DNA of 64,000 nucleotides. Source: Cytobacillus sp. S13-E01 (GTDB lineage Bacteria > Bacillota > Bacilli > Bacillales > Bacillaceae_L). A program made the position numbers and the translations under genes. The DNA lies in contig NZ_JARFVC010000010.1 of the NCBI RefSeq assembly GCF_029193815.1, positions 1-64,000 of the forward strand, in the 5' to 3' direction. Numbering within the stretch: the first letter of the stretch is position 1; each line of letters starts with the position of its first letter. Below are positions 41,630 to 50,644 of the stretch, in pieces. Under the pieces are notes generated by a model. That model saw nothing but the letters and a program-made list of their open reading frames with translations. It was not told the origin of the DNA and searched no databases.

Positions 41630-43018
41630 GTGAGTTATCGAGAAGAAAAGGATTCTATTGGTATAGTCCATGTACCTATCGAAAAGTACTGGGGGGCACA
41701 AACGCAACGAAGCAAGGAAAACTTCGCTATAGGCATTGAAACGATGCCGATTGAGGTCATTCAGTCCTTAGCCTTAATAAAAAAGTGTGCAGCTATAACA
41801 AATAATCAGCTAGAAAAATTAAGTGATGTGCAAAGTGAAGTAATTGTTGAGGCAGCAGATGAGATACTTTCAGGAAGTCTAGATGATCACTTTCCACTCG
41901 TTGTTTGGCAGACAGGTAGTGGGACACAAACAAATATGAATGTGAATGAAGTAATTGCCTATAGAGCAAATCAAATTGCAAAAGAAAAAGGGTACAATCT
42001 AACTGTTCATCCAAATGACGATGTCAATATGTCACAAAGTTCAAATGATACCTTTCCTACAGCCATGCATGTTGCAGCAGTCAAAGCAATAGAAACTAGG
42101 CTATTACCATCATTGGGTTCACTAAAAATAATCCTTGAAGAAAAGCAAGCCGCGTTTAATAAGGTGATAAAAATAGGTCGGACACACTTACAGGATGCCA
42201 CTCCATTAACCGTTGGCCAAGAGTTCAGTGGTTGGGTGGAAATGATTGCAAAATCGGGAAAAATGATAAGGGAAAGTTCTAATTATTTGAAGGAACTTGC
42301 TATTGGAGGAACAGCTGTGGGTACAGGGATTAATGCCCATCCAATGTTCGGGAAAGTAGTGTGTGAACAGCTTTCAAAAATGACAGATTATCCGTTTGTG
42401 AGTGCTTCTAATAAGTTTCATGCGCTAACTAGCCATGATGTAATAGTCCATTCACATGGCGCAATAAAAGCACTTGCGGCAGACTTAATGAAGATTGCAA
42501 ATGATGTTAGATGGTTAGCAAGTGGTCCTAGGGCAGGAATTGGAGAAATTACAATTCCAGCAAATGAACCAGGAAGTTCAATCATGCCTGGTAAAGTGAA
42601 TCCTACCCAAAGTGAAGCATTAACAATGATTGCCTGCCAAGTATTTGGTAATGATGCAACAATCGGGTTTGCAGCAAGCCAAGGAAATTTTCAGCTAAAT
42701 GTCTATAAACCGGTTATTATTTATAATTTCTTACAATCTATCCGATTACTTTCTGATGGGATTGATTCTTTTAATGAGAGGTGCGTAAAGGGAATCGCTT
42801 TAAATAAAGAAGTTATCGAAAAGAACCTTACAAATTCCCTAATGTTAGTAACTGCACTAAATCCACATATTGGCTATGAAAAGGCTGCTGTCATTGCTAA
42901 ATTCGCTTACAAGGAAAAGTTAACGCTTAAAGAGGCAGCTGTTCGAAATGGGGTATTAACAGAGGAACAATTTGACTTGTTGATAGACCCGTCCAAAATG
43001 ATCAACCCACAAGAATAA
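41630..43018 (+). CDS. fumC: Fumarate hydratase class II
   Basis: A 462-residue class II fumarase, the standard family length. It has the aspartase/fumarase signature [13 protein letters not shown] (about 313-325), the substrate-binding SGTQTNMN and [18 protein letters not shown] segments, and [16 protein letters not shown]. It interconverts fumarate and malate in the TCA cycle. The start is GTG 41630, well spaced from AGAGGGTG; the longer frame from TTG 41570 has no ribosome site and exceeds family length. It stands alone. Confidence 0.94.
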   Translation: MSYREEKDSIGIVHVPIEKYWGAQTQRSKENFAIGIETMPIEVIQSLALIKKCAAITNNQLEKLSDVQSEVIVEAADEILSGSLDDHFPLVVWQTGSGTQTNMNVNEVIAYRANQIAKEKGYNLTVHPNDDVNMSQSSNDTFPTAMHVAAVKAIETRLLPSLGSLKIILEEKQAAFNKVIKIGRTHLQDATPLTVGQEFSGWVEMIAKSGKMIRESSNYLKELAIGGTAVGTGINAHPMFGKVVCEQLSKMTDYPFVSASNKFHALTSHDVIVHSHGAIKALAADLMKIANDVRWLASGPRAGIGEITIPANEPGSSIMPGKVNPTQSEALTMIACQVFGNDATIGFAASQGNFQLNVYKPVIIYNFLQSIRLLSDGIDSFNERCVKGIALNKEVIEKNLTNSLMLVTALNPHIGYEKAAVIAKFAYKEKLTLKEAAVRNGVLTEEQFDLLIDPSKMINPQE

Positions 43019-43065
43019 GAAAAGCGCAGGTCGCCCGGTGCTAGATACTAAAACTTGGTATAAGA
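43017..43065. repeat. Dispersed hairpin repeat, short form, inverted
   Basis: AAGAAAAGCGCAGGTCGCCCGG..TAGATACTAAAACTTGGTA is the reverse complement of the short form. It begins at the fumC stop. Confidence 0.65.
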
Positions 43066-43093
43066 AAGGCCCCAAGCTGTAAGCTTGGGGCCT
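43066..43093 (-). terminator. Terminator of the SASP gene
   Basis: AGGCCCCAAGC and GCTTGGGGCCT form a perfect 11-bp stem. Read on the minus strand it is followed by TTTCTTA. Confidence 0.8.
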
Positions 43094-43119
43094 AAATCCA
43101 TATTATGAAGTTTTAATTA

Positions 43120-43335
43120 TTATTGGTTGAAACCGCCCATTTGTTGTTGAGCTAAAGATACTAAACGCTTAGTAATCTCTCCTCCAACTGAACCGTTAGC
43201 ACGAGATGTAGTGTCAGCACCAAGGTTTACACCAAATTCTGATGCAATCTCAAATTTCATTTGGTCAATTGCTTGTTGTGCTCCTGCTACTAGTAATTGA
43301 TTTGACGAATTGCTTCCTGATGATTGGTTTGCCAT
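43120..43335 (-). CDS. Alpha/beta-type small acid-soluble spore protein
   Basis: A 71-residue SASP. The germination-protease cleavage region is [12 protein letters not shown], and the two conserved blocks are [18 protein letters not shown] and [24 protein letters not shown]. It saturates and protects spore DNA and is degraded at germination. It is expressed in the forespore, normally from a SigG promoter, which I could not place with confidence. The start ATG 43335 has a GAGGAGATG ribosome site. Direct proof that the organism sporulates. Confidence 0.97.
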   Translation of the reverse strand: MANQSSGSNSSNQLLVAGAQQAIDQMKFEIASEFGVNLGADTTSRANGSVGGEITKRLVSLAQQQMGGFNQ

Positions 43336-43712
43336 GTGTAATTCATCTCCTCGAAAATTTTTTTGGTTTTGGTTGGGTTAGCTGGGGTTGCACCAGCAAA
43401 TGAAGTAATTTCATTGCCTCTTTTGGGCTTAACCCATCGATGTAAGTTTGTTTTTGTTTTGTTTGCTGTACTATTTATAATGTTTCATTTTTCATTTTTT
43501 ATACTGTTTTTTTTAAAACTTTTTTTAGAGATACTTGTTTCTTGCTTGTTGCTTTTGTGTGCTGCTTGTTTACTAAATAGTATGGTGAATTTTTATTGTT
43601 CTATGTAAAAAAATAAGAGGGAATTTATTCCTATTAACTTTGGTACATAACAACCTAATTTGGTCAAAAGCTATTGGTACAGTTAAAAATTAAAAAACAA
43701 GGATGGATTACA
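43336..43712. other. Non-coding, T-rich stretch
   Basis: This holds the SASP upstream region and a pyrimidine-rich plus strand (long TTT runs 43440-43580). Two related motifs, TTAGCTGGGGTTGCACCAGC and GGCTTAACCCATCG, are visible. An 81-codon open frame here has the composition of random T-rich DNA and is not called. Confidence 0.5.
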
Positions 43713-43958
43713 ATGTATATTTGCCCACTCTGTAATGGATTCGGGATCAATAAACCTTTTAAGTGTATAAATTGCAGAAATGAACTTGAAGATTCAGGCC
43801 GGATAATTGATTATTTCGATGACTATAGTGCTTACATGGAAATTGATGATATGAAGAAGATCGATGGCTATCCAATAACTTTTAGCCAACATGAATGTGC
43901 CCATTTATTTTACTGTACATCATGTGGGACGGAGGAAGTTAAACTTATTAAAGAATAA
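43713..43958 (+). CDS. Small zinc-ribbon-like protein, 81 aa
   Basis: An 81-residue protein with CPLCNGFG and CINC (a C-x2-C..C-x2-C pair, residues 4-22) and, near the end, C..FYCTSCGTEE. These could build one or two zinc ribbons. The middle is acidic (IDYFDDYSAYMEIDDMKKID). Possible roles include binding nucleic acid or protein, but no family is recognised. ATG 43713 has AAGGATGG upstream. Monocistronic, with a good terminator. Confidence 0.75.
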   Translation: MYICPLCNGFGINKPFKCINCRNELEDSGRIIDYFDDYSAYMEIDDMKKIDGYPITFSQHECAHLFYCTSCGTEEVKLIKE

Positions 43959-43985
43959 AAAAAGTCGCCGGAAGGCGACTTTTCT
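43959..43985 (+). terminator. Terminator of the zinc-ribbon gene
   Basis: AAAAGTCGCC, GGAA loop, GGCGACTTTT. Confidence 0.85.
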
Positions 43986-44010
43986 ACTTTATAGGTAATT
44001 AAGAATCGAA

Positions 44011-44055
44011 CTTAGTTTTAGTGTCTAGCTCCGGGCGCGCCTTGCGCTTTTGTTA
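44011..44055. repeat. Dispersed hairpin repeat, short form
   Basis: TTAGTTTTAGTGTCTAGCTC then CGGGCGCGCCTTGCGCTTTTGTTA. The interior is deleted. It abuts the end of msmX. Confidence 0.7.
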
Positions 44056-44057
44056 TA

Positions 44058-45158
44058 TTATGGACGAATTCTGCTTTCAGTTTCAACATCAAAGAAATGA
44101 GCTTTGTTCATATCAAGGGCTAGCACAAGCTGTTGACCCGGTTTAACATCTGTACGTGAATCAACACGTGCAATAAATTCTTGGCCAGATACTTGAGAAT
44201 AAAGCATGGACTCTGCTCCCATTAATTCAGCCACTTCAATATTAGCCGTGATTTTAGAACCTTGAGATGCTTCAATGAAAACAGGCTCATCGTGAATATC
44301 TTCAGGACGCATACCAAGAATGACTTCTTTATTTGCATAACCTTTATCACGTAAAATTTTCATTTTTCCTTCTGGCACTTTAACTGAAACATCTCCGATA
44401 ATAAAAGTATCCTCTTTTAATGACCCTGTAAAAAAGTTCATTGCAGGTGAACCGATAAATCCAGCTACGAAGACATTTTCAGGATTATCATAAACATCCT
44501 TTGGAGCCCCAACTTGCTGAATAATACCGTCTTTCATAACAACTAATCGAGTAGCCATTGTCATAGCTTCTGTTTGGTCATGTGTTACGTAAATAGTAGT
44601 AGTTTGTAAACGGTGATGCAGCTTCGAAATTTCAGCGCGCATTTGTACACGAAGCTTTGCATCAAGATTTGATAATGGTTCATCCATTAAGAATACTTTT
44701 GCATCACGAACAATAGCCCGTCCTAAGGCAACACGTTGACGTTGTCCACCTGATAATGCTTTAGGTTTACGATCTAAGTATTCCTCAAGTCCTAGAATAC
44801 GAGCTGCGTCTTTAACACGACGGTCAATCTCATCTTTAGAAAACTTACGAAGCTTTAGACCGAAAGCCATATTGTCGTATACATTCATATGTGGATAAAG
44901 TGCATAGTTCTGGAAAACCATTGCGATATCACGGTCTTTTGGAGCTACATCATTAACACGCTTTTCGTCAATATAAAAATCGCCTTTTGAAATTTCTTCA
45001 AGGCCAGCAATCATACGAAGTGTAGTTGATTTACCACAGCCTGATGGTCCAACAAAAACGATAAATTCTTTGTCTTGGATATGAAGGTTAAAATCTTCAA
45101 CAGCTGTAACCTTGTTATCATAAACTTTATAAATATTTTCAAGTTTCAATTCTGCCAT
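44058..45158 (-). CDS. msmX: Sugar ABC transporter ATP-binding protein MsmX/UgpC
   Basis: A 366-residue MalK-type ATPase. Walker A is GPSGCGKST (about 37-45), the signature LSGGQRQRVALGRAIV and Walker B VFLMDEPLSNLD. A C-terminal regulatory TOBE/OB domain follows (EVILGMRPEDIHDEP). In Bacillus one MsmX energises several sugar importers, which agrees with its isolated position here. A perfect cre site lies 16 bp upstream of the start codon, so CcpA repression is expected. ATG 45158 has GGGGGAATAG upstream. Confidence 0.93.
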   Translation of the reverse strand: MAELKLENIYKVYDNKVTAVEDFNLHIQDKEFIVFVGPSGCGKSTTLRMIAGLEEISKGDFYIDEKRVNDVAPKDRDIAMVFQNYALYPHMNVYDNMAFGLKLRKFSKDEIDRRVKDAARILGLEEYLDRKPKALSGGQRQRVALGRAIVRDAKVFLMDEPLSNLDAKLRVQMRAEISKLHHRLQTTTIYVTHDQTEAMTMATRLVVMKDGIIQQVGAPKDVYDNPENVFVAGFIGSPAMNFFTGSLKEDTFIIGDVSVKVPEGKMKILRDKGYANKEVILGMRPEDIHDEPVFIEASQGSKITANIEVAELMGAESMLYSQVSGQEFIARVDSRTDVKPGQQLVLALDMNKAHFFDVETESRIRP

Positions 45159-45173
45159 TACTATTCCCCCTAA

Positions 45174-45187
45174 TGTAAACGTTTACT
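45174..45187. promoter_or_regulatory. Catabolite-responsive element (cre) of msmX
   Basis: TGTAAACGTTTACT agrees with the CcpA-binding consensus TGWAARCGYTWNCW. It lies between promoter and start codon. A partial second match (GGTAAACGTCATTA) lies at about 45219-45232. Confidence 0.88.
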
Positions 45188-45264
45188 TATACATAGTGTA
45201 GCCTAGTTGGCCATTTACGGTAAACGTCATTATGCACAAATAAAGCAGATTTGGTTGTGCATGT

Positions 45265-46182
45265 CTACGAATCCGGAGGTTCATTGAAATGTTCGATAAC
45301 TAAAATTGCTAGAAATACAGTAACCGCACCATGAAAATGTTTTATATCAATTCCTGTTTGTTCTATAAATTTATCTATTCGATACTGTAGACTATTTCGG
45401 TGCATGTAAAGCTTCTTAGCTGCCGATGAAACATTTAAGTTGCTTTCTAAAAATACTTTTATAGTCTTAAGTTGGTCGAGGTCATCTTGTAGATTTGGAA
45501 GTAAAACATTGGAAATTTTTTGTCTCTTTATTGGGTCTACATTCTCCAATAAAAACAGGGGAATTACATCTTGGATAGAGAATACCTTTTGTTTGTGGAT
45601 ATATTTCATTGCTGTTTTAAAGCACAGTCTTTCAAATTCAAATTGCGATTTAACATCACTATCTAGTGAATATATTTGACCAGTTAACATGTTAACATCG
45701 AGGTAAAAGTCACTTGTAAATATATCAACAACATCTTCTAAATTTGTTATTTCTGTCATATACTGATCATTCATTTTTTCAATAATAATACCACTATGTG
45801 TATTTTCCCAAACAACAATGACCTCGGAAGGGAATAGGGATTCAGTAGCTAGTTGGAAATTCTGTTTGTCAGAAATGGCTTTACTTGTAAAAAAATGAAT
45901 GAATCTACATCTTGAAAAATTAGAGCGCGGCACATTGCGATTACTATCGCCTGAGTATAAATATTGATACCACCGGGTTTGTTCTTCTGTCATTAAATTA
46001 GGCGGATAATCATCAGTCTCAAAAAGCGTTCCAAGAAGCTGTGCCTCTTTTTCTGATATAGCGTTCTTTCTTATTCCGAACAGGGTACGGCTATCTGATG
46101 AAAACCATAGATAATTGTCGTCAAAAGCTGTGTCTGCAACTATTAAAGCATCCTTATAGTGTCTCTTAAGTTTTTCAAGCAT
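45265..46182 (-). CDS. PucR/CdaR-type transcriptional regulator
   Basis: A 305-residue protein with a variable N-terminal sensor part of about 230 residues and a C-terminal PucR-type helix-turn-helix. The C-terminal sequence is LDQLKTIKVFLESNLNVSSAAKKLYMHRNSLQYRIDKFIEQTGIDI (about 233-280), where AAKKLYMHRNSLQYRI is the recognition part. The effector and targets are unknown. It is upstream of msmX and co-directional, with about 100 bp between them holding the cre site, so it might control sugar-related genes. ATG 46182 has GAAGGGATA upstream. Confidence 0.85.
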   Translation of the reverse strand: MLEKLKRHYKDALIVADTAFDDNYLWFSSDSRTLFGIRKNAISEKEAQLLGTLFETDDYPPNLMTEEQTRWYQYLYSGDSNRNVPRSNFSRCRFIHFFTSKAISDKQNFQLATESLFPSEVIVVWENTHSGIIIEKMNDQYMTEITNLEDVVDIFTSDFYLDVNMLTGQIYSLDSDVKSQFEFERLCFKTAMKYIHKQKVFSIQDVIPLFLLENVDPIKRQKISNVLLPNLQDDLDQLKTIKVFLESNLNVSSAAKKLYMHRNSLQYRIDKFIEQTGIDIKHFHGAVTVFLAILVIEHFNEPPDS

Positions 46183-46270
46183 CGTTTATATCCCTTCAAA
46201 TATTATTCTATTTTAATTATAACAAATAAACCTGGGATCTTACCCATATTAGAGTACAAGTAACTAAAAA

Positions 46271-46296
46271 AGAGTGAGGCAAAGTTGCCTCACTCT
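46271..46296 (-). terminator. Terminator of the 62-aa gene
   Basis: AGAGTGAGGCAA and TTGCCTCACTCT form a perfect stem. On the minus strand it is followed by TTTTTTAG. Confidence 0.85.
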
Positions 46297-46309
46297 ACAA
46301 TAATTTAAC

Positions 46310-46498
46310 TTACCCATTTTCCATATTTGCAGGAGGTTCTTCTGTCTCAAAGTCACGAGCTTCTTCAATATTGGTAGATCCGTGTTTTCGATGAACAGTG
46401 CCACCTGCCATTCCTTCATTTATAAACCTGTCAACATCCATCAATACCTCATCCTTACCTTCATAAAGTAAGTCTTTTGAAACTTTACGCTTGGTCAT
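46310..46498 (-). CDS. Small hydrophilic hypothetical protein, 62 aa
   Basis: A 62-residue protein with no cysteines or membrane segments. It includes DLLYEGKDEVLMDVDRFINE then GMAGGTVHRKHGSTNIEEAR and ends EEPPANMENG. The ATG at 46498 has a very strong GAAGGAGGGC site. Its own terminator shows it is a separate unit. The style (Gly/Asn/Glu-rich, strong translation start) resembles small spore or stress proteins of Bacillus, but I do not recognise the family. Confidence 0.8.
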   Translation of the reverse strand: MTKRKVSKDLLYEGKDEVLMDVDRFINEGMAGGTVHRKHGSTNIEEARDFETEEPPANMENG

Positions 46499-46577
46499 TA
46501 AAATGCCCTCCTTCATTTGGTCTACTAAGTAGTGTGTGAAGGAAAGGACATTTTCATTATAGCGTAGCTAAAAAAAT

Positions 46578-46775
46578 TATAAAGTGAAACTTCAAATAGT
46601 GAGGGTTTCTTCATTCCCCACTAATTGCTAGTTGAACTTTTAACGCTAGGTAAGCATGCACGTCCTGTGCGCCGGCGGACCGCGCTTGGGACAGTTTGAT
46701 CCCCCGCCTAAACTTCCTCAAATTCCCTAAGTTTTGAGGTGGGGTTTTTACTGCTTTTTAAGCGTGGAGGATAAA
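46578..46775. repeat. Second dispersed repeat family, full copy
   Basis: It matches 9076-9290: GTGAAACTTCAAATAGTGAG, CATTCCCCACT, TAGTTGAACTTTTAACGCTAGG, a GC-rich middle, AACTTCCTCAAATTCCCTAAG and a tail. It directly follows the end of yheE. Confidence 0.7.
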
Positions 46776-46776
46776 C

Positions 46777-46989
46777 TTACTCGTATACATGGAAAAGCAT
46801 TAGCTCATGTATCTGAGTGTTCAATTGTTGCTCAGATTCAGTAGGTGGGACTTGTGATGTCCATTCAATATGTCCGTCCTTATGATAAATTCCAAAATAT
46901 GCTGTACCTTTAAAGAAAAAAGAAAACCGCCAGCCAGGTAATTGTTTATTTTCAAATAAAGGCTTCCATTGGAAGTGAGAAAGCATCAT
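46777..46989 (-). CDS. yheE: YheE-like protein
   Basis: A 70-residue soluble protein starting MMLSHFQWKPLFENKQLPGW and containing FSFFFKGTAYFGIYHKDGHIEW. It is named from its resemblance to YheE and its place at the end of the yheC/yheD cluster. Function unknown; it is probably sporulation-linked like its neighbours. ATG 46989 has AAGGAGG 5 nt upstream; ATG 46986 is equally possible. Last gene of a minus-strand run of five. Confidence 0.8.
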   Translation of the reverse strand: MMLSHFQWKPLFENKQLPGWRFSFFFKGTAYFGIYHKDGHIEWTSQVPPTESEQQLNTQIHELMLFHVYE

Positions 46990-46999
46990 GTTTTCCTCC

Positions 47000-48193
47000 T
47001 TAATGATTATGAGGCTTTGCCCTCATTATAAGGAGTTTGGACAAATTTTCAAGTCCTTTGTTTTTAATATCGGGTTCATCAAATACCATCGGCTTTGAAT
47101 TCACTTCATAAATATAGTAATTACCATCAATGGCGGATTTTCCTATATCGACTGAAAATTCTCCAATGAAAGATCCGGTCTCGGTTTCTAATTGTTTCCC
47201 AATACTATTGACGATAGAAGCTATTTTGGCTTTATCTACCCGATCAGCTAGTTTTTTGAAGGGAATAATACGACCTCCATTTGGGACATGTGTAGTTACC
47301 TCTTGATTGCCAGACATTCTAACACCAATTCCACTAATATGGTAGTCTTTTTCTTGATAATGAGCGAGAATACGCAGATCATATCTTTTGCCATTAAATG
47401 TATCAGACTTTACAGCCTCTTGAATAATATATGGGGTAGATTCAATCTGTTTTTTTATTTTGTCCCAAAGGCGATCAAGATTATCGTACGTAAAGCTCTC
47501 TTTTGTGTGTAATAATGTAATATTTGTTGGAGCTTCCAAAATGATTTTATATATTCCTTTTCCTTTATGTCCTTCACTTGGCTTTAAATATATCTCGTTA
47601 TAGGTTTGCAGCATAGATTGCAAATTGGAAAATGAAGTGTGGAGTTCTGTCTTTGGGATATGATCATAAAGAGATGGGTTTTTTATGAGCATTTTAAACG
47701 TTTCCCATTTTGAAAAAAATGAACGGTTAAAGTAAGGTATAGAATTGTTATCAAGGAAAGAAAAGGTGTTGGAATAAAGCGACTTTTTTTCCAATAGTCT
47801 TGAGGGAATTCGATTATACACGACATTTGGCAATGGTGAAGTTACTTTAATCCATTTTTTAATAGCTGACACATAAAGAAAACCATCCATTCCTTTTTTA
47901 TCAATAGTTGATGGAGTAAAAACTACACATAGAGCTCCATATTGCTGCAAAGATAGAGAAAGCAAACGAAATGTAGAGGAATTTCCAATCAGTTCCTTTT
48001 TATTACTCTCTCCGGCAAGAATCCCAATAATTGGCCCTAGTGAAATGCCATCAAAAGAAATGGGAAAAGGGAGCGAGTTATTTGAGATGCTCCCTGAATA
48101 GCCAATTTCACATTTATTTTTACCCCATAACAAGACATGTTGGACCTCGTTTTGTAACCACTTTTTTGCAGTAGGATCATAGTAGATTTTCAT
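47000..48193 (-). CDS. YheC/YheD-family ATP-grasp protein (paralogue 4)
   Basis: A 397-residue protein. The first 120 or so residues form the small N-terminal domain of YheC/D proteins. The ATP-grasp part has PYFNRSFFSKWETFKMLI, the ATP-binding EIYLKPSEGHKGKGIYKI, KRYDLRILAHYQ, THVPNGGRIIPF and the metal-binding YYIYEVNSKPMVFDEPD. YheC/YheD are described as endospore coat-associated; their reaction is unknown, though ATP-grasp enzymes usually ligate a carboxylate to an amine. It overlaps yheD by 4 nt and lies 11 bp before yheE. Confidence 0.88.
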   Translation of the reverse strand: MKIYYDPTAKKWLQNEVQHVLLWGKNKCEIGYSGSISNNSLPFPISFDGISLGPIIGILAGESNKKELIGNSSTFRLLSLSLQQYGALCVVFTPSTIDKKGMDGFLYVSAIKKWIKVTSPLPNVVYNRIPSRLLEKKSLYSNTFSFLDNNSIPYFNRSFFSKWETFKMLIKNPSLYDHIPKTELHTSFSNLQSMLQTYNEIYLKPSEGHKGKGIYKIILEAPTNITLLHTKESFTYDNLDRLWDKIKKQIESTPYIIQEAVKSDTFNGKRYDLRILAHYQEKDYHISGIGVRMSGNQEVTTHVPNGGRIIPFKKLADRVDKAKIASIVNSIGKQLETETGSFIGEFSVDIGKSAIDGNYYIYEVNSKPMVFDEPDIKNKGLENLSKLLIMRAKPHNH

Positions 48194-49551
48194 GACTGAA
48201 GCAAATCCTCTGGCTTTTTAATCGTTTTTTCAGTAAGATGTACGGCATAATCCATGGATAGCTTTCTTGAAAGTAAATCATCATGTTTTAATTTTGGATG
48301 TGAGAATATTGAGCGACCCGGCTTTGAATTTGCTTCAAATAACCATACATGATTATTTTTATCGATACCGAGGTCGAAACCTATTTCTCCAATATTTCCT
48401 TTAACGTTCTGATCTATCGCAGTACTTAGAAGAAGAGAAGCTTGTTTTAACTGATCCAATACTTTTGTACTTTCTTCTTTAGTTAAGAAGATTTCATCAA
48501 CTGTTTTTACCATTCCACCATTATTAAGATGTGTGGTTACACTGCCTCTACCAGCAATTTTCCCTGCAATCACACTTACCTTCCATCTGCCATCGCTATC
48601 TTTATTTGTATGAACTCTAAAGTCGATTGTTTTATGGTCACTACGAAGCAAAGATATACCTTGCTGGACAATATAATCCTTTAATCGTTTTTTTCTGAAA
48701 ATATAGTTGATAAGTGATTCTAAGGAAGAAAACTTTTGAAGGCGATTTTCAAATTGCTCATCATTATATCTACAATAATATACTTCTTCTTCTCGGGAAT
48801 ATATTAGTTGATAAACTCCAAGGCCAAGACTGCCATTTGCAGGTTTTAAATAGACATGTTGGTATTTTGAAAGCATGATTTCGATACGTTCTATTGATGG
48901 GTTAATATGGGTTTCTGGTAGATAATTTGAAATTGACTTATCATGTTGAAGTAATTGATGAATCTCCCATTTATTGAAGAAACCTGGATTGAACCAAGGG
49001 ATTAAATATTCCTCATGTAGTCTCTGTTTGATTTTTTGTAATGTCTTATGGTTTTCAGTTTTTCGATTTGGCAGGCGATCATATACCACATTCGGAAAAG
49101 GAATATCAGCTTTCTTCCAACCATTTTTATGGAAAAAATAGCCGTTGATGATGCCTTGTTCCCAATTAATTTGATGGGCGCCAAACACGAATGCAAATGT
49201 CCCAACTGATTTTTCAATAGTTAGGAGTTTAGCAAAAAAGAGGGAACGTTCACCAATTGGTCGTAAGAGTGAGTCTGTAAATCCAGCCGTAAAAATACCA
49301 ACTAAAGGGCCAAGATATACTGTATCCTCATGGAAAATGAGGTGTGTTGATCCTTGATGTGGTAGTTTAAGTTCAGTAAATAAATCTTCACTAATGAGGA
49401 CCTCGTTATGGTGATGCTGTAAAATAGTACAATCAGTTGAAAAAGTTCCAAACGCTACTTTGTTTATTTGATCTGACTCTACCGCAGTTTTAGGTAAATA
49501 GAGTGTTTTTTTGGTTTGATCAGTTATTTTGAGTGGATATAATGCTTTCAT
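48190..49551 (-). CDS. yheD: Endospore-associated ATP-grasp protein YheD
   Basis: A 453-residue protein, the length of B. subtilis YheD. It has an N-terminal domain (about 1-170) and an ATP-grasp domain with WFNPGFFNKWEIHQLL, HVYLKPANGSLGLGVYQL, TIDFRVHTNKDSDG, THLNNGGMVKTVD and HVWLFEANSKPGRSIF. The metal ligands Glu and Asn lie in the last motif. It overlaps yheC by 32 nt and the next paralogue by 4 nt, so all are co-translated. Substrate unknown. Confidence 0.9.
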   Translation of the reverse strand: MKALYPLKITDQTKKTLYLPKTAVESDQINKVAFGTFSTDCTILQHHHNEVLISEDLFTELKLPHQGSTHLIFHEDTVYLGPLVGIFTAGFTDSLLRPIGERSLFFAKLLTIEKSVGTFAFVFGAHQINWEQGIINGYFFHKNGWKKADIPFPNVVYDRLPNRKTENHKTLQKIKQRLHEEYLIPWFNPGFFNKWEIHQLLQHDKSISNYLPETHINPSIERIEIMLSKYQHVYLKPANGSLGLGVYQLIYSREEEVYYCRYNDEQFENRLQKFSSLESLINYIFRKKRLKDYIVQQGISLLRSDHKTIDFRVHTNKDSDGRWKVSVIAGKIAGRGSVTTHLNNGGMVKTVDEIFLTKEESTKVLDQLKQASLLLSTAIDQNVKGNIGEIGFDLGIDKNNHVWLFEANSKPGRSIFSHPKLKHDDLLSRKLSMDYAVHLTEKTIKKPEDLLQS

Positions 49552-50638
49552 TTATTTCAACCCCTTTTAACGAAGCCTGTTTTTCAAGATAGGTACAATA
49601 ACGAAGCGGTGATTTATATAGATCCTCATTCTTATTTATATCTGTTTGCAGGACCACCTTTCTACCAGGCTTTGAATTAACATCTAAAATCCAAACTCCT
49701 CCATCAGTGCCTAGGCCAATATCAATTCCAAGCTCAAAAAGGGAGCCGAAATGTGTTTCAACTACTTTTGGAACGTGCCGGATAATTGTATCAATACCAT
49801 CAATAAGTAAGGTTTGCTTAGAAAGTGGGACAGTTTTTAGCCATAAATCAAATTTGAATACCTCACCACCAGCACTTACATTCGAAATGAGATAATCTGG
49901 TTTTCCCTTTCTAACACCGCGTCCTTGCTCAATCCATTCTCCGGTTTCATTTTTTTGAAGTAAAATTCGAATGTCGAAAGGTCTATTTTCGCCATCCTGG
50001 AGGGGGAGTAATGATTGGCAAAGGTAGAATTGAGAGGATATAAGCTTTCCAAGCCATCTACTAAATTCATTTTTTGAAGAGAAGTTTTTTACAATCCTAC
50101 TTTTATCTTTGTGTGTGAGCACCTCTACGCCACCTTTAGCCACAATTAACCCAACAATACCTTTTCCTTGCGAACCACTTTCAGGCTTTAAGAGGATCCT
50201 TTTTTCTTTAATTAGCTTATTAATGATGGAAGACACAGAAGTTGCCTTTACTGTAGCTGGGGTATAGGCGCTAAGAGTCTCATTTTCCTTTAAAGTTTTG
50301 TAAATATTCCATTTATTAGGTAACCCGTGTCCGATGAAAATAGAAGAAGGCCGATTTTTTAACCAACTCATGATAGGCTGACTTCGTTTAGAGATTTCGT
50401 CACCGTTCGTATAAAAGCACCGATCATATAAGTAGACTGGAAGTGGGAACACCTTCGATTCCCATTGCTTTGTATTGCAATTGAAGACCTCTCCATGAAC
50501 ATTTTCGGTAGCAGGATCAATTGATGTTGGTGTGAATCGATAAACAGTTATGTTAAAAAATTCTGCTCGTTTTGCAATTTCTGTTATATACTTATTTTCT
50601 TGTGAAGGATGTAACGTGATAAATCCGAATGTTATCAA
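49520..50638 (-). CDS. yheC: Endospore-associated ATP-grasp protein YheC
   Basis: About 372 residues. It begins MITFGFITLHPSQENKYITE, close in style and length to YheC. The ATP-grasp motifs are RILLKPESGSQGKGIVGLI, RPFDIRILLQKNE, NVSAGGEVFKF and GVWILDVNSKPGRKV. TTG 50638 gives correct spacing from AAAGGAG; TTG 50644 is only 3 nt from it. It follows the upstream paralogue without a gap. It lacks much of the N-terminal domain present in the other three. Confidence 0.87.
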   Translation of the reverse strand: MITFGFITLHPSQENKYITEIAKRAEFFNITVYRFTPTSIDPATENVHGEVFNCNTKQWESKVFPLPVYLYDRCFYTNGDEISKRSQPIMSWLKNRPSSIFIGHGLPNKWNIYKTLKENETLSAYTPATVKATSVSSIINKLIKEKRILLKPESGSQGKGIVGLIVAKGGVEVLTHKDKSRIVKNFSSKNEFSRWLGKLISSQFYLCQSLLPLQDGENRPFDIRILLQKNETGEWIEQGRGVRKGKPDYLISNVSAGGEVFKFDLWLKTVPLSKQTLLIDGIDTIIRHVPKVVETHFGSLFELGIDIGLGTDGGVWILDVNSKPGRKVVLQTDINKNEDLYKSPLRYCTYLEKQASLKGVEINESIISTQNN

Positions 50639-50644
50639 TAACAA

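Noticed and set aside
43363-43608. 81-codon open frame with many Phe/Leu residues
   Set aside because: It lies in T-rich DNA, has no ribosome binding site and its composition is that expected of poly-pyrimidine sequence.
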